Part shown: piece after piece, positions 10,029 to 19,524 of the stretch | Position numbering within the stretch: the first letter of the stretch is position 1 | How the letters are laid out: each line of letters starts with the position of its first letter | Assembly: GCA_031269335.1 (NCBI GenBank) | Contig: JAISZI010000040.1 | Span: forward strand, 39,861 to 103,860 | Reading direction: 5' to 3' | DNA: 64,000 nucleotides | From: Puniceicoccales bacterium | GTDB taxonomy: Bacteria; Verrucomicrobiota; Verrucomicrobiia; Opitutales; UBA953 | Program-made: the position numbers and the translations under genes | The notes under the pieces: model-generated | The model's database searches: none | What the model saw: the letters and a program-made list of their open reading frames with translations, nothing else | What the model was told of the DNA's origin: nothing

Positions 10029-11540
10029 ATGACAAAAGACACAACACTCTCCGACATTGGTCTCATTGGACTTGCCGTAATGGGACAAAACCTTGCCCTT
10101 AACATAGCCGACCACGGTTTCTCCATATCCGTCTATAACCGCACCACTGCCAAAACACATGAATTTCTCGAAAAAAATCCAGACACTCCCGGTGCTCTTG
10201 TCGGACACGATAAGCTGAAGGACTTCGTTAACTCTATAAAACGCCCTCGTAAAATAATTCTCCTCGTCAAAGCCGGGACCGGGACCGATGCCGTTATCGC
10301 CGAACTTCTCCCTCTGCTTGATAAAGACGACATTATCATTGATGGAGGAAACTCTCTCTGGAAAGACACCATCCGCCGCGAAAAAGAACTCCGCGAAAAA
10401 GATATCCGCTTTATCGGCTCCGGTGTATCGGGCGGAGAAGAAGGTGCCCGTTTCGGTCCCGCACTCATGCCTGGCGGCGACAAAGCAACTTACAAAGAAC
10501 TCGAAAAAATCTGGAACGCCATCGCCGCCAAAGTTGATAAAATAACCGGCAAACCTCTCCTCGGTGCCGCCGCCGGAAAACCTGTCAAAGGTGGAGTCCC
10601 CTGCGCAACTTATATCGGCGAAAACGGTGCCGGGCATTATGTTAAGATGATTCATAACGGCATCGAATACGGCGACATGCAAATGATTTGTGAGGCATAC
10701 GATCTTCTCAAAAACATTGCCGAAATAAAGCCCCGCGAGATGAGCAAAATTTTTGCTAAATGGAGCAAAGGCGTCCTCAATAGTTTCCTCATTGAAATCA
10801 CCGCCGACATTCTCAACCAACAAGACCCCGTTACCGATAAACCTCTCGTAGATGTCATTCTCGACACCGCCGGACAAAAAGGCACCGGTAAATGGACATC
10901 CGTCAACGCCCTTGACATGGGCGTCCCGGCCCCGACTATCGCCGAATCTGTTTTCGCTCGTTGCATCTCCGCCGTAAAAGAAGAACGCACCGTCGCCTCA
11001 AAAATTCTCAAAGGTCCCAGCTCTAAAAAATATACCGGCGATAAAAATGCACTCATCCAAGCCATCCACGACGCCCTTTATTGCTCCAAAATATGCTCCT
11101 ACGCACAGGGCTTCCAACTCATGCGCGAAGCACAAAAAGAATATAGCTGGAAACTCAATTTTGGAAAAATCGCTCAAATCTGGCGCGGCGGTTGTATCAT
11201 CCGTGCAGCCTTCCTACAAAAAATCACCGAAGCATACGCCGCCAACCCCAAGCTCGCTAATCTCCTCCTCGACCCCTACTTCAACAACACCATCCACAAG
11301 GCACAGGCAAACTGGCGTAAAGTAATCGCCCTCGCCGTCGAAAACGGCATCAGCCTGCCAACCTTCTCCTCCGCACTCGCCTACTACGACGGCTACCGCA
11401 CCGAACGCCTCCCAGCTAATCTCCTTCAAGCCCAACGCGATTACTTCGGCGCCCACACCTACGAACGTATTGACCAAAAACGCGGCAAATTCTACCACAT
11501 AAACTGGCTTCACCCAGACCGCCCGCAAATAGATTGCTAA
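10029..11540 (+). CDS. gnd: 6-phosphogluconate dehydrogenase (decarboxylating)
   Basis: [72 protein letters not shown]. Confidence 0.97.
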   Translation: MTKDTTLSDIGLIGLAVMGQNLALNIADHGFSISVYNRTTAKTHEFLEKNPDTPGALVGHDKLKDFVNSIKRPRKIILLVKAGTGTDAVIAELLPLLDKDDIIIDGGNSLWKDTIRREKELREKDIRFIGSGVSGGEEGARFGPALMPGGDKATYKELEKIWNAIAAKVDKITGKPLLGAAAGKPVKGGVPCATYIGENGAGHYVKMIHNGIEYGDMQMICEAYDLLKNIAEIKPREMSKIFAKWSKGVLNSFLIEITADILNQQDPVTDKPLVDVILDTAGQKGTGKWTSVNALDMGVPAPTIAESVFARCISAVKEERTVASKILKGPSSKKYTGDKNALIQAIHDALYCSKICSYAQGFQLMREAQKEYSWKLNFGKIAQIWRGGCIIRAAFLQKITEAYAANPKLANLLLDPYFNNTIHKAQANWRKVIALAVENGISLPTFSSALAYYDGYRTERLPANLLQAQRDYFGAHTYERIDQKRGKFYHINWLHPDRPQIDC

Positions 11541-11640
11541 TAGCAACTATATGACAGGCGAGCATGCGTGAGCGTGTGATTTTTTATATTTCGCGGTTTG
11601 CGTTTCTTTTTTTTCTTTCCTTTTCAACTAACTAAATACA

Positions 11641-12706
11641 ATGCTACCCCAAAATAAAAACGAGCAACGAGCAACCTTTCCTGACCATAGCGATACCCAC
11701 ATGGAACCGGCACAAGTATTTACTCTCCACGCTGCAACACTTGCTTCCGCAGCTTAACGAGCGGTGCGAAGTCTTAATAATAGACAATGCGTCGGATACT
11801 CCGGTCGAAGGATATCTCGCGGAAAATCTTCCGCAAAAAGACGCCGGACCTTTTGTTTTTCGCGTCATAAGAAACAGGGCAAATATAGGGATTGGTGCCA
11901 ACATTCTCCGTTGCCTTGAAATGAGTATGGGAGAGTGGACTTGGATGATTGGAGATGATGATGCACCCTGCTCTGATGCTCTCTCGAAAATACTGAAAGA
12001 AGTAGAGGGATTTGACGGAGTCTTTGTGAATTTTTCATGTGCATCGAGCAAGCTGAAGGCACAGGTTGGAAGCGGGGTATTGGAATTTTTAGAATCGTCA
12101 GTTACGTGGGTCGGGATGGCGTTTTTACCTCTCATCGTTCATAAGACAAAGGAAGTTCAAGAAACACTTTTTTTCGCTTATAATACGCTGAGCAGTGCAA
12201 ATCCACACGCCGCCGCGATGTTGTTGGCAATTGGAGAGAAGGGGAACTGGAAATTCTCTTCGAGTGAAATAGTTACCCGAATGGTCTTGCCCGCGGAGGA
12301 AAGGTGGAATACACTCAAAGGGCTTGCCCGTACAGTCTTTTTTCCTGAACAGCTCATCGAGATACTTTCGAACAAAGAGCGAGCATTGTTATCTAAAAAG
12401 ATATTGCACGATCTCGGAATGAATTCATTTAAGTCTCTATATATTATTTTTTATCAAACGTTGATGCATATAACGAAAATGCCGGAAGACTATGAGTTGT
12501 GCAAATTTTATTTTTACCAATGGGTGTATAAATCCTCTGGGAAGGGTGTGCGTTTCCGGAGTATAAATCTTTTCGCTAAAATTTTGTATTATGCCCTTGT
12601 ATATCACAGAACTTCTTTTTTTATTTTTCAGTTATATAATTTTGCTCGCATGAGACGTCTTAGACCATATAAGGTTTTTGGGAATATAAAAAGAAAGGAT
12701 TTTTAA
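11641..12706 (+). pseudogene. Family 2 glycosyltransferase, frameshifted at its N-terminus (possible on/off switch rather than decay)
   Basis: The ATG frame gives MLPQNKNEQ... and terminates; the GT2 core LTIAIPTWNRHKYLLSTLQHLLPQLNERCEVLIIDNASD is in another frame. Removing one copy of the tandem CGAGCAA (11661-11674) restores a single ORF. Confidence 0.8.
11661..11674 (+). repeat. Perfect 7-bp tandem duplication (CGAGCAA)x2 within the glycosyltransferase 5' coding region
   Basis: Direct reading: aaaaa-cgagcaa-cgagcaa-ccttt. Confidence 0.95.
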
Positions 12707-12854
12707 CCCGAAAACATACGCCTGCGATCTTACCAGCAGACCCCGACCAAAGTTAGGGAGCACTTTTGGGAGCGGTTACGAAAATTTAAGACGGCGTAAG
12801 TGCTACTCGTAGAACCTGGTTTTGAGGCGGGAACGGTGCTGGCGGTGGTGGTTT

Positions 12855-13724
12855 CTACAAGAATCGTTTCAAGTAATTTCCGTAGGCGGAATTGCCGAGG
12901 GAAGTGATTTGTTTTTCTAATTCGGCACGGGTTATCCAGTGTTGGCGAAAGGCGATTTCTTCGGGGCAGGAAATTTTCAGGTTTTGGCGTTTTTCGATGA
13001 CGTGGACGAATTCGCCTGCTTCGAGGAGGCTGTCCATAGTTCCGGTGTCGAGCCATGCTGTGCCGCGTCTGAGTATTTTTACAAAAAGTTCATTATGTTC
13101 TAAATAGCAACGATTTAAGTCGGTGATTTCAAGTTCTCCGCGAGCGGAGGGTTTTAGGTTTTTTGCGAAAAAAGGAGCGCGGTCGTCGTAAAAATAGATC
13201 CCTGGGACGGCGTAGTTTGATTTAGGGTGTGAAGGTTTTTCTTCGAGAGAGATGACATGTCCATCGTCAGAAAACTCTACGACGCCGTAGGCGGAGGGAT
13301 TTTCTACATGATAGGCGAAAATGGAGGCACCGTTTTCACGGGAGGCGGTTTCGACAAGTATTGCGGAAAGGTCGTTTCCATAGAACAAGTTGTCTCCGAG
13401 GATCATCATGCTGGGTGCGCCGTTTAGAAAATTTTCGCCGAGGATAAGAGCTTGGGCGAGACCTTCAGGGTGAGGTTGTGCGATATAAGAAAATTGCACA
13501 CCGAATTGTTTACCTGTGCCGAGGAGACGTTGGAAAGAAGGCAGGTCTTGCGGGGTCGAGATGATGAGTATTTCTCGAATACCGGTGAGCATGAGTATCG
13601 CGAGCGGGTAATAAATCATGGGTTTGTCGTAAACTGGCATGAGTTGTTTACTGACGGCGATAGTCAGCGGATAGAGACGGGAGCCGGTGCCACCGGCGAG
13701 AATGATGCCTTTGCGTGCTTTCAT
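12855..13724 (-). CDS. rfbA: Glucose-1-phosphate thymidylyltransferase
   Basis: KGIILAGGTGSRLYPLTIAVSKQLMPVYDKPMIYYPLAILMLTGIREILIISTP; GAWLDTGT-like motif GTAWLDTGTMDSLLEA. Confidence 0.96.
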   Translation of the reverse strand: MKARKGIILAGGTGSRLYPLTIAVSKQLMPVYDKPMIYYPLAILMLTGIREILIISTPQDLPSFQRLLGTGKQFGVQFSYIAQPHPEGLAQALILGENFLNGAPSMMILGDNLFYGNDLSAILVETASRENGASIFAYHVENPSAYGVVEFSDDGHVISLEEKPSHPKSNYAVPGIYFYDDRAPFFAKNLKPSARGELEITDLNRCYLEHNELFVKILRRGTAWLDTGTMDSLLEAGEFVHVIEKRQNLKISCPEEIAFRQHWITRAELEKQITSLGNSAYGNYLKRFL

Positions 13725-13785
13725 ACGTAGGTGAGTTTGAGAAAAAAACGGGAGTGGAAAAGCGAGAAATGTCGCATTGGACAGA

Positions 13786-15354
13786 TTAACGTTTTGGGGG
13801 ACGGGTTTTCTTTAAGGGTGCTCCCTTGGAGCGACGCTCGCGGGGACCGCTTTTTGTATTAGTCGGTTTTGCTTTTTTCGAGGGCGTGCGGGCGTGTGCG
13901 TTGGTAGTCGGGAGTTGTTGTTCGAGGAAAAACTGTCGTTCGGGGTCTTTGGGTTTGCCGACGAACTCTAATGCTAACGGCACGCCGCGGACATCCAATG
14001 CCGTGCGCAACCCCGCCGCAAGATAGCGTTCGTAGGCACTCTCCACGCGTTCTTTTGAGTTGCAAAACATACGTATTAGCAATGGTTTGAAGCTCACTTG
14101 AACGGCATAATAGCATTTGAGTCTCCGTCCGCTCACCATGCGTGGAGGTTGGCGTTCCATGAGGGTTTGGAGGACTTTGTTGAGGCGGGCAGTTGGGATT
14201 TCTTTGCGTTGGCATTTATAAACAGCACGCGCTGTCACCAATAATTCTTCGATATTTAAGCCGCTGTGAGCCGAAGTAAAAATCACGGGTGAGTCTGGCA
14301 AAAAGAACAATTCGCGGCGCAATACTTCGCTGTATTCACGGCGAAAGGCCGGTTCGTTTTCATAGCCGTCAATTCCTTCGTCTTTTTTGGAAAAACGCTG
14401 CAAGGCTAAATCCCATTTATTTACGACGACGACAAGACCGGCGCCGACTTCGAGGATTTTCCCTGCAAGTTGTTTATCTATGCGCGTGACTCCGATCAGG
14501 GCGTCGATTACGAGCAACACGACATCGGTCGCAGCAAGCAACGCGTCCGACCGGAGTGTTGAGTAAAAATCGAGTGAATCTTGGCGCATCGCCGCTCGGC
14601 GTCCGGCGGTGTCCACTAATTCAAAATGCCACACGGAGCCGTCGGCGTTTGTATGGTCGAGCAAAACGCGGACTGGCTCGCGAGTGGTGCCGGCAACTTC
14701 GCTGACAATGAGGCGAGGCGAGTTAAGCAACTTGTTTCCAATGGAGCTTTTGCCGACATTTGGGCGTCCGAGGAGGCAAATCCTCGTCCGCTCTGTCTCT
14801 GGTTGCGCATCCGGCAGCGTTGCCACGGCGGCGGATTCTGCGCCGAGTGCCGTTTTAATTTTTTCGATTAAAAAAGGGACGCCTGTGCCGTGTTCGGCAG
14901 AGACGAGAATAGGGTCGTTGAGGTTGAGGCTAAAGAAATCGGCTTGATTGGCGGCGCGCGCCGCGTTGTCCGCCTTATTTGCCACGAGGAGCACTTTCTT
15001 TCCGAAGCGGCGCAATTTGGCAGCAATTTCCAAATCGAGTGGGACGCAACCCTCGTTCACATCAACCACGAGCAACACGACGCCAGCCGCATTGATGGCG
15101 AACCCGACTTGTTCTTCAACTGCTTCCGCTATGACCTTGGGCGTGAGGGTGGTAAAAAGCCCGATGCCCCCGGTGTCCATGAGCAAGTAGTCGCCGTCGG
15201 TGACATGTTCTGTAATGAGGTCGCGGGTGACGCCGGGCGAGTCGTGCACGATGGAAATGCGTTTGCCGACAAGGCGGTTAAAAAGACGGCTCTTCCCAAC
15301 ATTGGGACGACCGACAATCGCGACACAACGCGGTATTTCAGAGGAAACGGGCAC
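13786..15354 (-). CDS. der: Ribosome biogenesis GTPase Der (EngA), two tandem G domains
   Basis: VAIVGRPNVGKSRLFNRLVGKR and ICLLGRPNVGKSSIGNKLLN; KH-like C-terminal domain. Confidence 0.96.
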   Translation of the reverse strand: MPVSSEIPRCVAIVGRPNVGKSRLFNRLVGKRISIVHDSPGVTRDLITEHVTDGDYLLMDTGGIGLFTTLTPKVIAEAVEEQVGFAINAAGVVLLVVDVNEGCVPLDLEIAAKLRRFGKKVLLVANKADNAARAANQADFFSLNLNDPILVSAEHGTGVPFLIEKIKTALGAESAAVATLPDAQPETERTRICLLGRPNVGKSSIGNKLLNSPRLIVSEVAGTTREPVRVLLDHTNADGSVWHFELVDTAGRRAAMRQDSLDFYSTLRSDALLAATDVVLLVIDALIGVTRIDKQLAGKILEVGAGLVVVVNKWDLALQRFSKKDEGIDGYENEPAFRREYSEVLRRELFFLPDSPVIFTSAHSGLNIEELLVTARAVYKCQRKEIPTARLNKVLQTLMERQPPRMVSGRRLKCYYAVQVSFKPLLIRMFCNSKERVESAYERYLAAGLRTALDVRGVPLALEFVGKPKDPERQFFLEQQLPTTNAHARTPSKKAKPTNTKSGPRERRSKGAPLKKTRPPKR

Positions 15355-15432
15355 GTTGAGAAGACAACACTCCTCGTTCGTCGCTGCAAACTTTAATTCT
15401 GAAATGGCAGCAATGGCGGCGACGAACGCGGC

Positions 15433-16878
15433 TCATCGTGTCGAGTCGATCAGGCCGTATAAGTTGGCGATGGAAATACCGGACAAGAGAGCGCCCGTAA
15501 CGCCGAGGAATCCTTGGTCGGTGCCGCAAAGAAAAAGGTTTTGCCAAGGAGTGCGCCCGTCACGGCTCTTTTTGGGGGTGCCATATATCGCGCCGTTGAG
15601 GCGTCCGGTGAAGCGTTCGACGGTGGGCGGCGTGAACATGTCCCGCGCCACGATGGAACGTTCAAAAACGCCGACAGGGACCTGTGGCAAGTGGCGTAGT
15701 GCTACGGTGTTAAGCGCAGCGTGCCACTCGCGTTTTGCCGTTGTGTATGCCGTCGCGTCGCGGGGGGCGTCGCGCAACGTGCGCCAGGCGGCGAAGTTTG
15801 CACGCGCCGTCACACGCAACCAGCCCTCTGGCAATGCGCCCTTTTCTGTAAAAACGTAATTATTGGGGATGCAAATTACGCCGCTCGTCGGGTCAACAAG
15901 GTCGCTCCCGCGAACCGCTTCATAACGAAAATTTTCCGTGTCGCAAAAAAAGAGAATGGTGTCGCCCCAGCCGAAGTCTTCCCGCGGTTGCTTGTCGAGC
16001 ACCGTGATGGTCTCGCAAAAAGCAAGCGTTCCGGCGATAGCAGGGTCGGGCGTTACGCCGCACAGATGAAATGTCTCCGGCAACCCAGCGCTCGAAAACA
16101 CGAGGTCTGCCGTGAAAATATCGCCGTTGTCGAGTTCGACGGCGCAAACGCGTCCGTTTTCCGTGCGCAGCCGTTTCACGGCACGGTTCATCAGGCGCAC
16201 CCCGCCCGCCTCGCGATATTTGTCAAGAAGTGCTCGGATAATGCGCCGCACGCCGCCCTCCGGACGGGCAAATCCTTCATGGAAAATGCTTTTCCATAGC
16301 GTCACGAACTGCGGCAAGTCCATGTCGTTTTCGCGTGCGCTCCCGTAATAGCACAGCGGCAAGAACAGCGTGTCCGCCAGAACCGGGTCATTTATCCAAT
16401 TCGCGACGAACGCCCGGGCGGACGTCGCCGGCGCGTCGAGTGCCGTGTCGCAAAACTTGCGCACCGCAGCGTCCAATGCACAAAAGGCGTCAATTTGCCT
16501 CGGAAACTCGCGTCTTATTTCTGTTTCAAAAAGAGAAAAATCGTTGGAAAAACGGATGCGTTTTCCTGCGAAGTGGATAGCCGAACCGAGCTGCGGAACG
16601 AGGGCAAGGTCTTCATAGCGAAGACGCAATTGCCGGAGAATTTTTGATAGCGGGACACCCTTCGCGTTAGGCGGTGCATAATTGGTGATGGCATGTAAAC
16701 CAACATCGAAACAACGCCCGCCGATATTGTAGAAGCTGTTGAGACCGCCGGCGGTTCCATGGCGTTCGATCACAAGCGTCCGCCGTCCGAAATACGCGAG
16801 ACGGATACCCGCGGCAAGCCCCGACATTCCAGCACCAATTATTACGACGTCGAAGTGTTGCCCGTTAAAGGATGCCAT
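15433..16878 (-). CDS. FAD-dependent oxidoreductase, phytoene desaturase/retinol saturase (CrtI)-like
   Basis: FDVVIIGAGMSGLAAGIRLAYFGRRTLVIERHGTAGGLNSFY; C-term NLFLCGTDQGFLGVTGALLSGISIAN. Confidence 0.88.
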   Translation of the reverse strand: MASFNGQHFDVVIIGAGMSGLAAGIRLAYFGRRTLVIERHGTAGGLNSFYNIGGRCFDVGLHAITNYAPPNAKGVPLSKILRQLRLRYEDLALVPQLGSAIHFAGKRIRFSNDFSLFETEIRREFPRQIDAFCALDAAVRKFCDTALDAPATSARAFVANWINDPVLADTLFLPLCYYGSARENDMDLPQFVTLWKSIFHEGFARPEGGVRRIIRALLDKYREAGGVRLMNRAVKRLRTENGRVCAVELDNGDIFTADLVFSSAGLPETFHLCGVTPDPAIAGTLAFCETITVLDKQPREDFGWGDTILFFCDTENFRYEAVRGSDLVDPTSGVICIPNNYVFTEKGALPEGWLRVTARANFAAWRTLRDAPRDATAYTTAKREWHAALNTVALRHLPQVPVGVFERSIVARDMFTPPTVERFTGRLNGAIYGTPKKSRDGRTPWQNLFLCGTDQGFLGVTGALLSGISIANLYGLIDSTR

Positions 16879-16918
16879 GCGAAAATGTGTTAAATAAAGC
16901 GTGCGGATGGGGATTCGT

Positions 16919-18058
16919 TTATTTCCCAAATTCAATGCGCATATCCACGACTTCGGAAACACTCCCGATGCGCACGGGAAATCCCCATAACCCTAAACCA
17001 GAAGTAACATAGACAGTCATGTTTCCCTCTTTTCCGGCACCGTAACAAACACGATAAAGAAAAGGCACCAACCACGTCACAGGCCAAACTTGCCCGCCGT
17101 GAGTATGCCCGGAAATTTGCAAATCGACACCGTGTTCCGCCGCCTCGCGCAAGTGGCTGTTTGCTGGCTGATGATCCACCACTATAACCGGCTTGGAAAA
17201 ATCTATACCCTGTAAAATGTTAGCCAAAGGAAGACGCTGCCTCCCCTCTTGTTTATCGCGTCGCCCCACCACATAAAAACTTCCGTCAACAAGTTTCACT
17301 TCATCGCGCAAAACATGAATGCCGGATTTTTCAAAGAACTCTGCAATAGCCGTTGACGCACCGCCAAAACTATCGTGATTGCCCAACACTGCGTAAACGC
17401 CAAGAGGAGCTTTTAACCGGGACAATTCTTCATCCATTTTTTGTTCCCACAATACATTGACACGGTTATCTATAAGATCGCCGGGCAATAAAACAATGTC
17501 GGCTTTAACGGCGTTTATTTGCGCTACATAGCGGGCGAGATCGGCTTTATTTATTAATTCGCCCAAATGGAGATCGCTGGCAATTGCAACACGCAGCGAA
17601 TTGCGCCCAGGAAGTTTTTTTGCGATGCTAACGGTCGCGGATGTCGTTTGCGGGTGGGAGAAATTCCAGTATCCGCGAAAAAGAATCAAGATTACAACAA
17701 GCACACAGGAAATGCAAGCTATTTTCTTTGTCAACAACGGATTACGGCGCGTCCATTCCGGGAAAAACGGTCGCCGGCGATCTATAAACGCCGCACCTTC
17801 AAATAAAATCAGGGCGATAAACCAGTAAGGAAGCGTGTTCACCCAACCCGCCCCTACAAGACGTAAAATCCGCCCCCAAGGATCGTAGGGGACGAAGAAA
17901 CCGATCACGAAAGAAAATGCAAAAAGCAGCACGGCGATCATCCACACCACGCGCTGCCAACGTCGAGGGAAGAAAGCCTGCGCACTACGCAAGCCAACCC
18001 AGATTCCGACACAGGTTGAAACGATTAAAATAACTCCTAAAAAAAGAAAAAAAAGCAT
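16919..18058 (-). CDS. Membrane-anchored metallophosphoesterase (YkuE/YaeI-like)
   Basis: N-terminal TM helices, then RVAIASDLHLGELI, LPGDLIDNR, VLGNHDSFGG, ISGHTHGGQVWP. Confidence 0.9.
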   Translation of the reverse strand: MLFFLFLGVILIVSTCVGIWVGLRSAQAFFPRRWQRVVWMIAVLLFAFSFVIGFFVPYDPWGRILRLVGAGWVNTLPYWFIALILFEGAAFIDRRRPFFPEWTRRNPLLTKKIACISCVLVVILILFRGYWNFSHPQTTSATVSIAKKLPGRNSLRVAIASDLHLGELINKADLARYVAQINAVKADIVLLPGDLIDNRVNVLWEQKMDEELSRLKAPLGVYAVLGNHDSFGGASTAIAEFFEKSGIHVLRDEVKLVDGSFYVVGRRDKQEGRQRLPLANILQGIDFSKPVIVVDHQPANSHLREAAEHGVDLQISGHTHGGQVWPVTWLVPFLYRVCYGAGKEGNMTVYVTSGLGLWGFPVRIGSVSEVVDMRIEFGK

Positions 18059-18073
18059 ACGTGAAATTTATTC

Positions 18074-18110
18074 AAAAAAACTGCGGACGCCGTTTTCGTG
18101 GCGTCCGCAG
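18074..18110 (-). terminator. Rho-independent terminator of the Gfo/Idh-isochorismatase operon
   Basis: On minus strand: CTGCGGACGCC-acgaaaac-GGCGTCCGCAG followed by TTTTTTT. Confidence 0.85.
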
Positions 18111-18123
18111 CGTTTTGATTTAT

Positions 18124-19491
18124 TTAGACTTTTTCCGGCACTTCAAATCCTTTACGATAGGTGCCGCGGGCGAGGACATTTGCCGCATCACTGTTGAGGA
18201 ATTTTTCCTTCGCGCCGTCGAAAAGCAAATGCTTGTTTCCAGTGCGATAGGCGATGTTCCCGAGATGCACGAGGCAGGCACTACGGTGGCATTGTTCGAC
18301 TTCGCCATTTGGCGTTTTACGGGTGCGCAGCGACTCTATAAAGTTGAGCTGATGTTCCCTGTCCGGCATAACACCGCCGTCTTGCGCAACGATCTTGTTG
18401 CCCGATCCTAACACCTGCCAACCGCCGCCGTGGCGCCCAAGATACATCAAGCCTTTTGTGCCGTAAATTTCGGTGCGCGTAGCGTTATTACGCCAAGTGG
18501 GGAATTTTTCTTTGTTACTGCGGACGTCGCCGGGCGTCTTCGTCATATAGTTTGTAGCATAGGCGTTGTCGCAACTTAGGGAGAAGGTTCCGAAGTCATA
18601 AACAATGGACTGGAACTCAGGAGTTTCGCGTTTACCTCCGAAAATTTCGTTACCGCCCCAGCAATAAACCGACTGCGGGTGGTTGGGGTCGCCAATCACG
18701 AGGCGAGCAAGGTCCATGACGTGCGAAGCATCGTCGCCGAGGCCGCCCCCGCTATATGCCCAGTAATTGCCCCAGCCACCGCGTCCCCTTTCTTCGACGA
18801 TACTCGGGCTGAACTCCCGTTTTGGCGCAGGACCAAGCCAGAGGTCCCAGCCGTCTTCGCCAATCCAAGCAGGTGCTTTTCCGGTTTCCGTCGCCTTAAC
18901 TCTCCCGCCTCCAAGCAGATTGTAGCACTTTACGGTGACAATTTTACCGAGTTTCCCACTGGCAACATAGTCGCGGGCAGTGAAAGCGTAGGGAGCACTG
19001 CGATTTTGGAAACCGACTTGGACGATGCGCTTGTATTTTTTTGCTGCCTCGACCAATTTGCGCCCTTCAAAGATATTAATGCTCGGATTTTTTTCGACAT
19101 AGACGTCTTTGCCCGCCTGCAACGCCCAGATGGAGGCGAGGACGTGCCAGTGTTCGGGCGTCGCCACCCACACTGCATCCACTTCTTTATCGTCAAAAAT
19201 AGAACGCATTTCGGTGGTTGTTCCCGGGCGGTATTTGAAATTTCTTTCAATGCTGCGCGCTGCGCCGGCGAGTTTGGTTTTGTTGACGTCGCAAACGGTT
19301 TTTACGACGACGTTTTTATTTATTTTACAACAGTTAATAATGGTGCCGAGACCGCGACTGCCGCAACCGACGAGGGCGAGCGTTATTTTGTCGTTGGCTC
19401 CGATAACGGATTTCGCGCCGTAGATTGGGCGGGCGAGCGTAAGGCCGGCTCCGAGCAGGGCACTGTTTTGGACGAAGGTTCTTCTGTTCAT
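18124..19491 (-). CDS. Gfo/Idh/MocA family oxidoreductase with Tat-type signal
   Basis: MNRRTFVQNSALLGAGLTL...; ALVGCGSRGLG; EKNPSINIFEGRKLVEAAKKY; Planctomycete/Verrucomicrobia-type Gfo/Idh. Confidence 0.9.
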   Translation of the reverse strand: MNRRTFVQNSALLGAGLTLARPIYGAKSVIGANDKITLALVGCGSRGLGTIINCCKINKNVVVKTVCDVNKTKLAGAARSIERNFKYRPGTTTEMRSIFDDKEVDAVWVATPEHWHVLASIWALQAGKDVYVEKNPSINIFEGRKLVEAAKKYKRIVQVGFQNRSAPYAFTARDYVASGKLGKIVTVKCYNLLGGGRVKATETGKAPAWIGEDGWDLWLGPAPKREFSPSIVEERGRGGWGNYWAYSGGGLGDDASHVMDLARLVIGDPNHPQSVYCWGGNEIFGGKRETPEFQSIVYDFGTFSLSCDNAYATNYMTKTPGDVRSNKEKFPTWRNNATRTEIYGTKGLMYLGRHGGGWQVLGSGNKIVAQDGGVMPDREHQLNFIESLRTRKTPNGEVEQCHRSACLVHLGNIAYRTGNKHLLFDGAKEKFLNSDAANVLARGTYRKGFEVPEKV

Positions 19492-19524
19492 ATGGATAGT
19501 TGTTTGCGTTGTCTTGTGTTGTTT

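Noticed and set aside
12730-13056. Minus-strand 108-aa ORF overlapping rfbA
   Set aside because: Out-of-frame with the clear rfbA CDS; tail region has no rfbC-like motifs.
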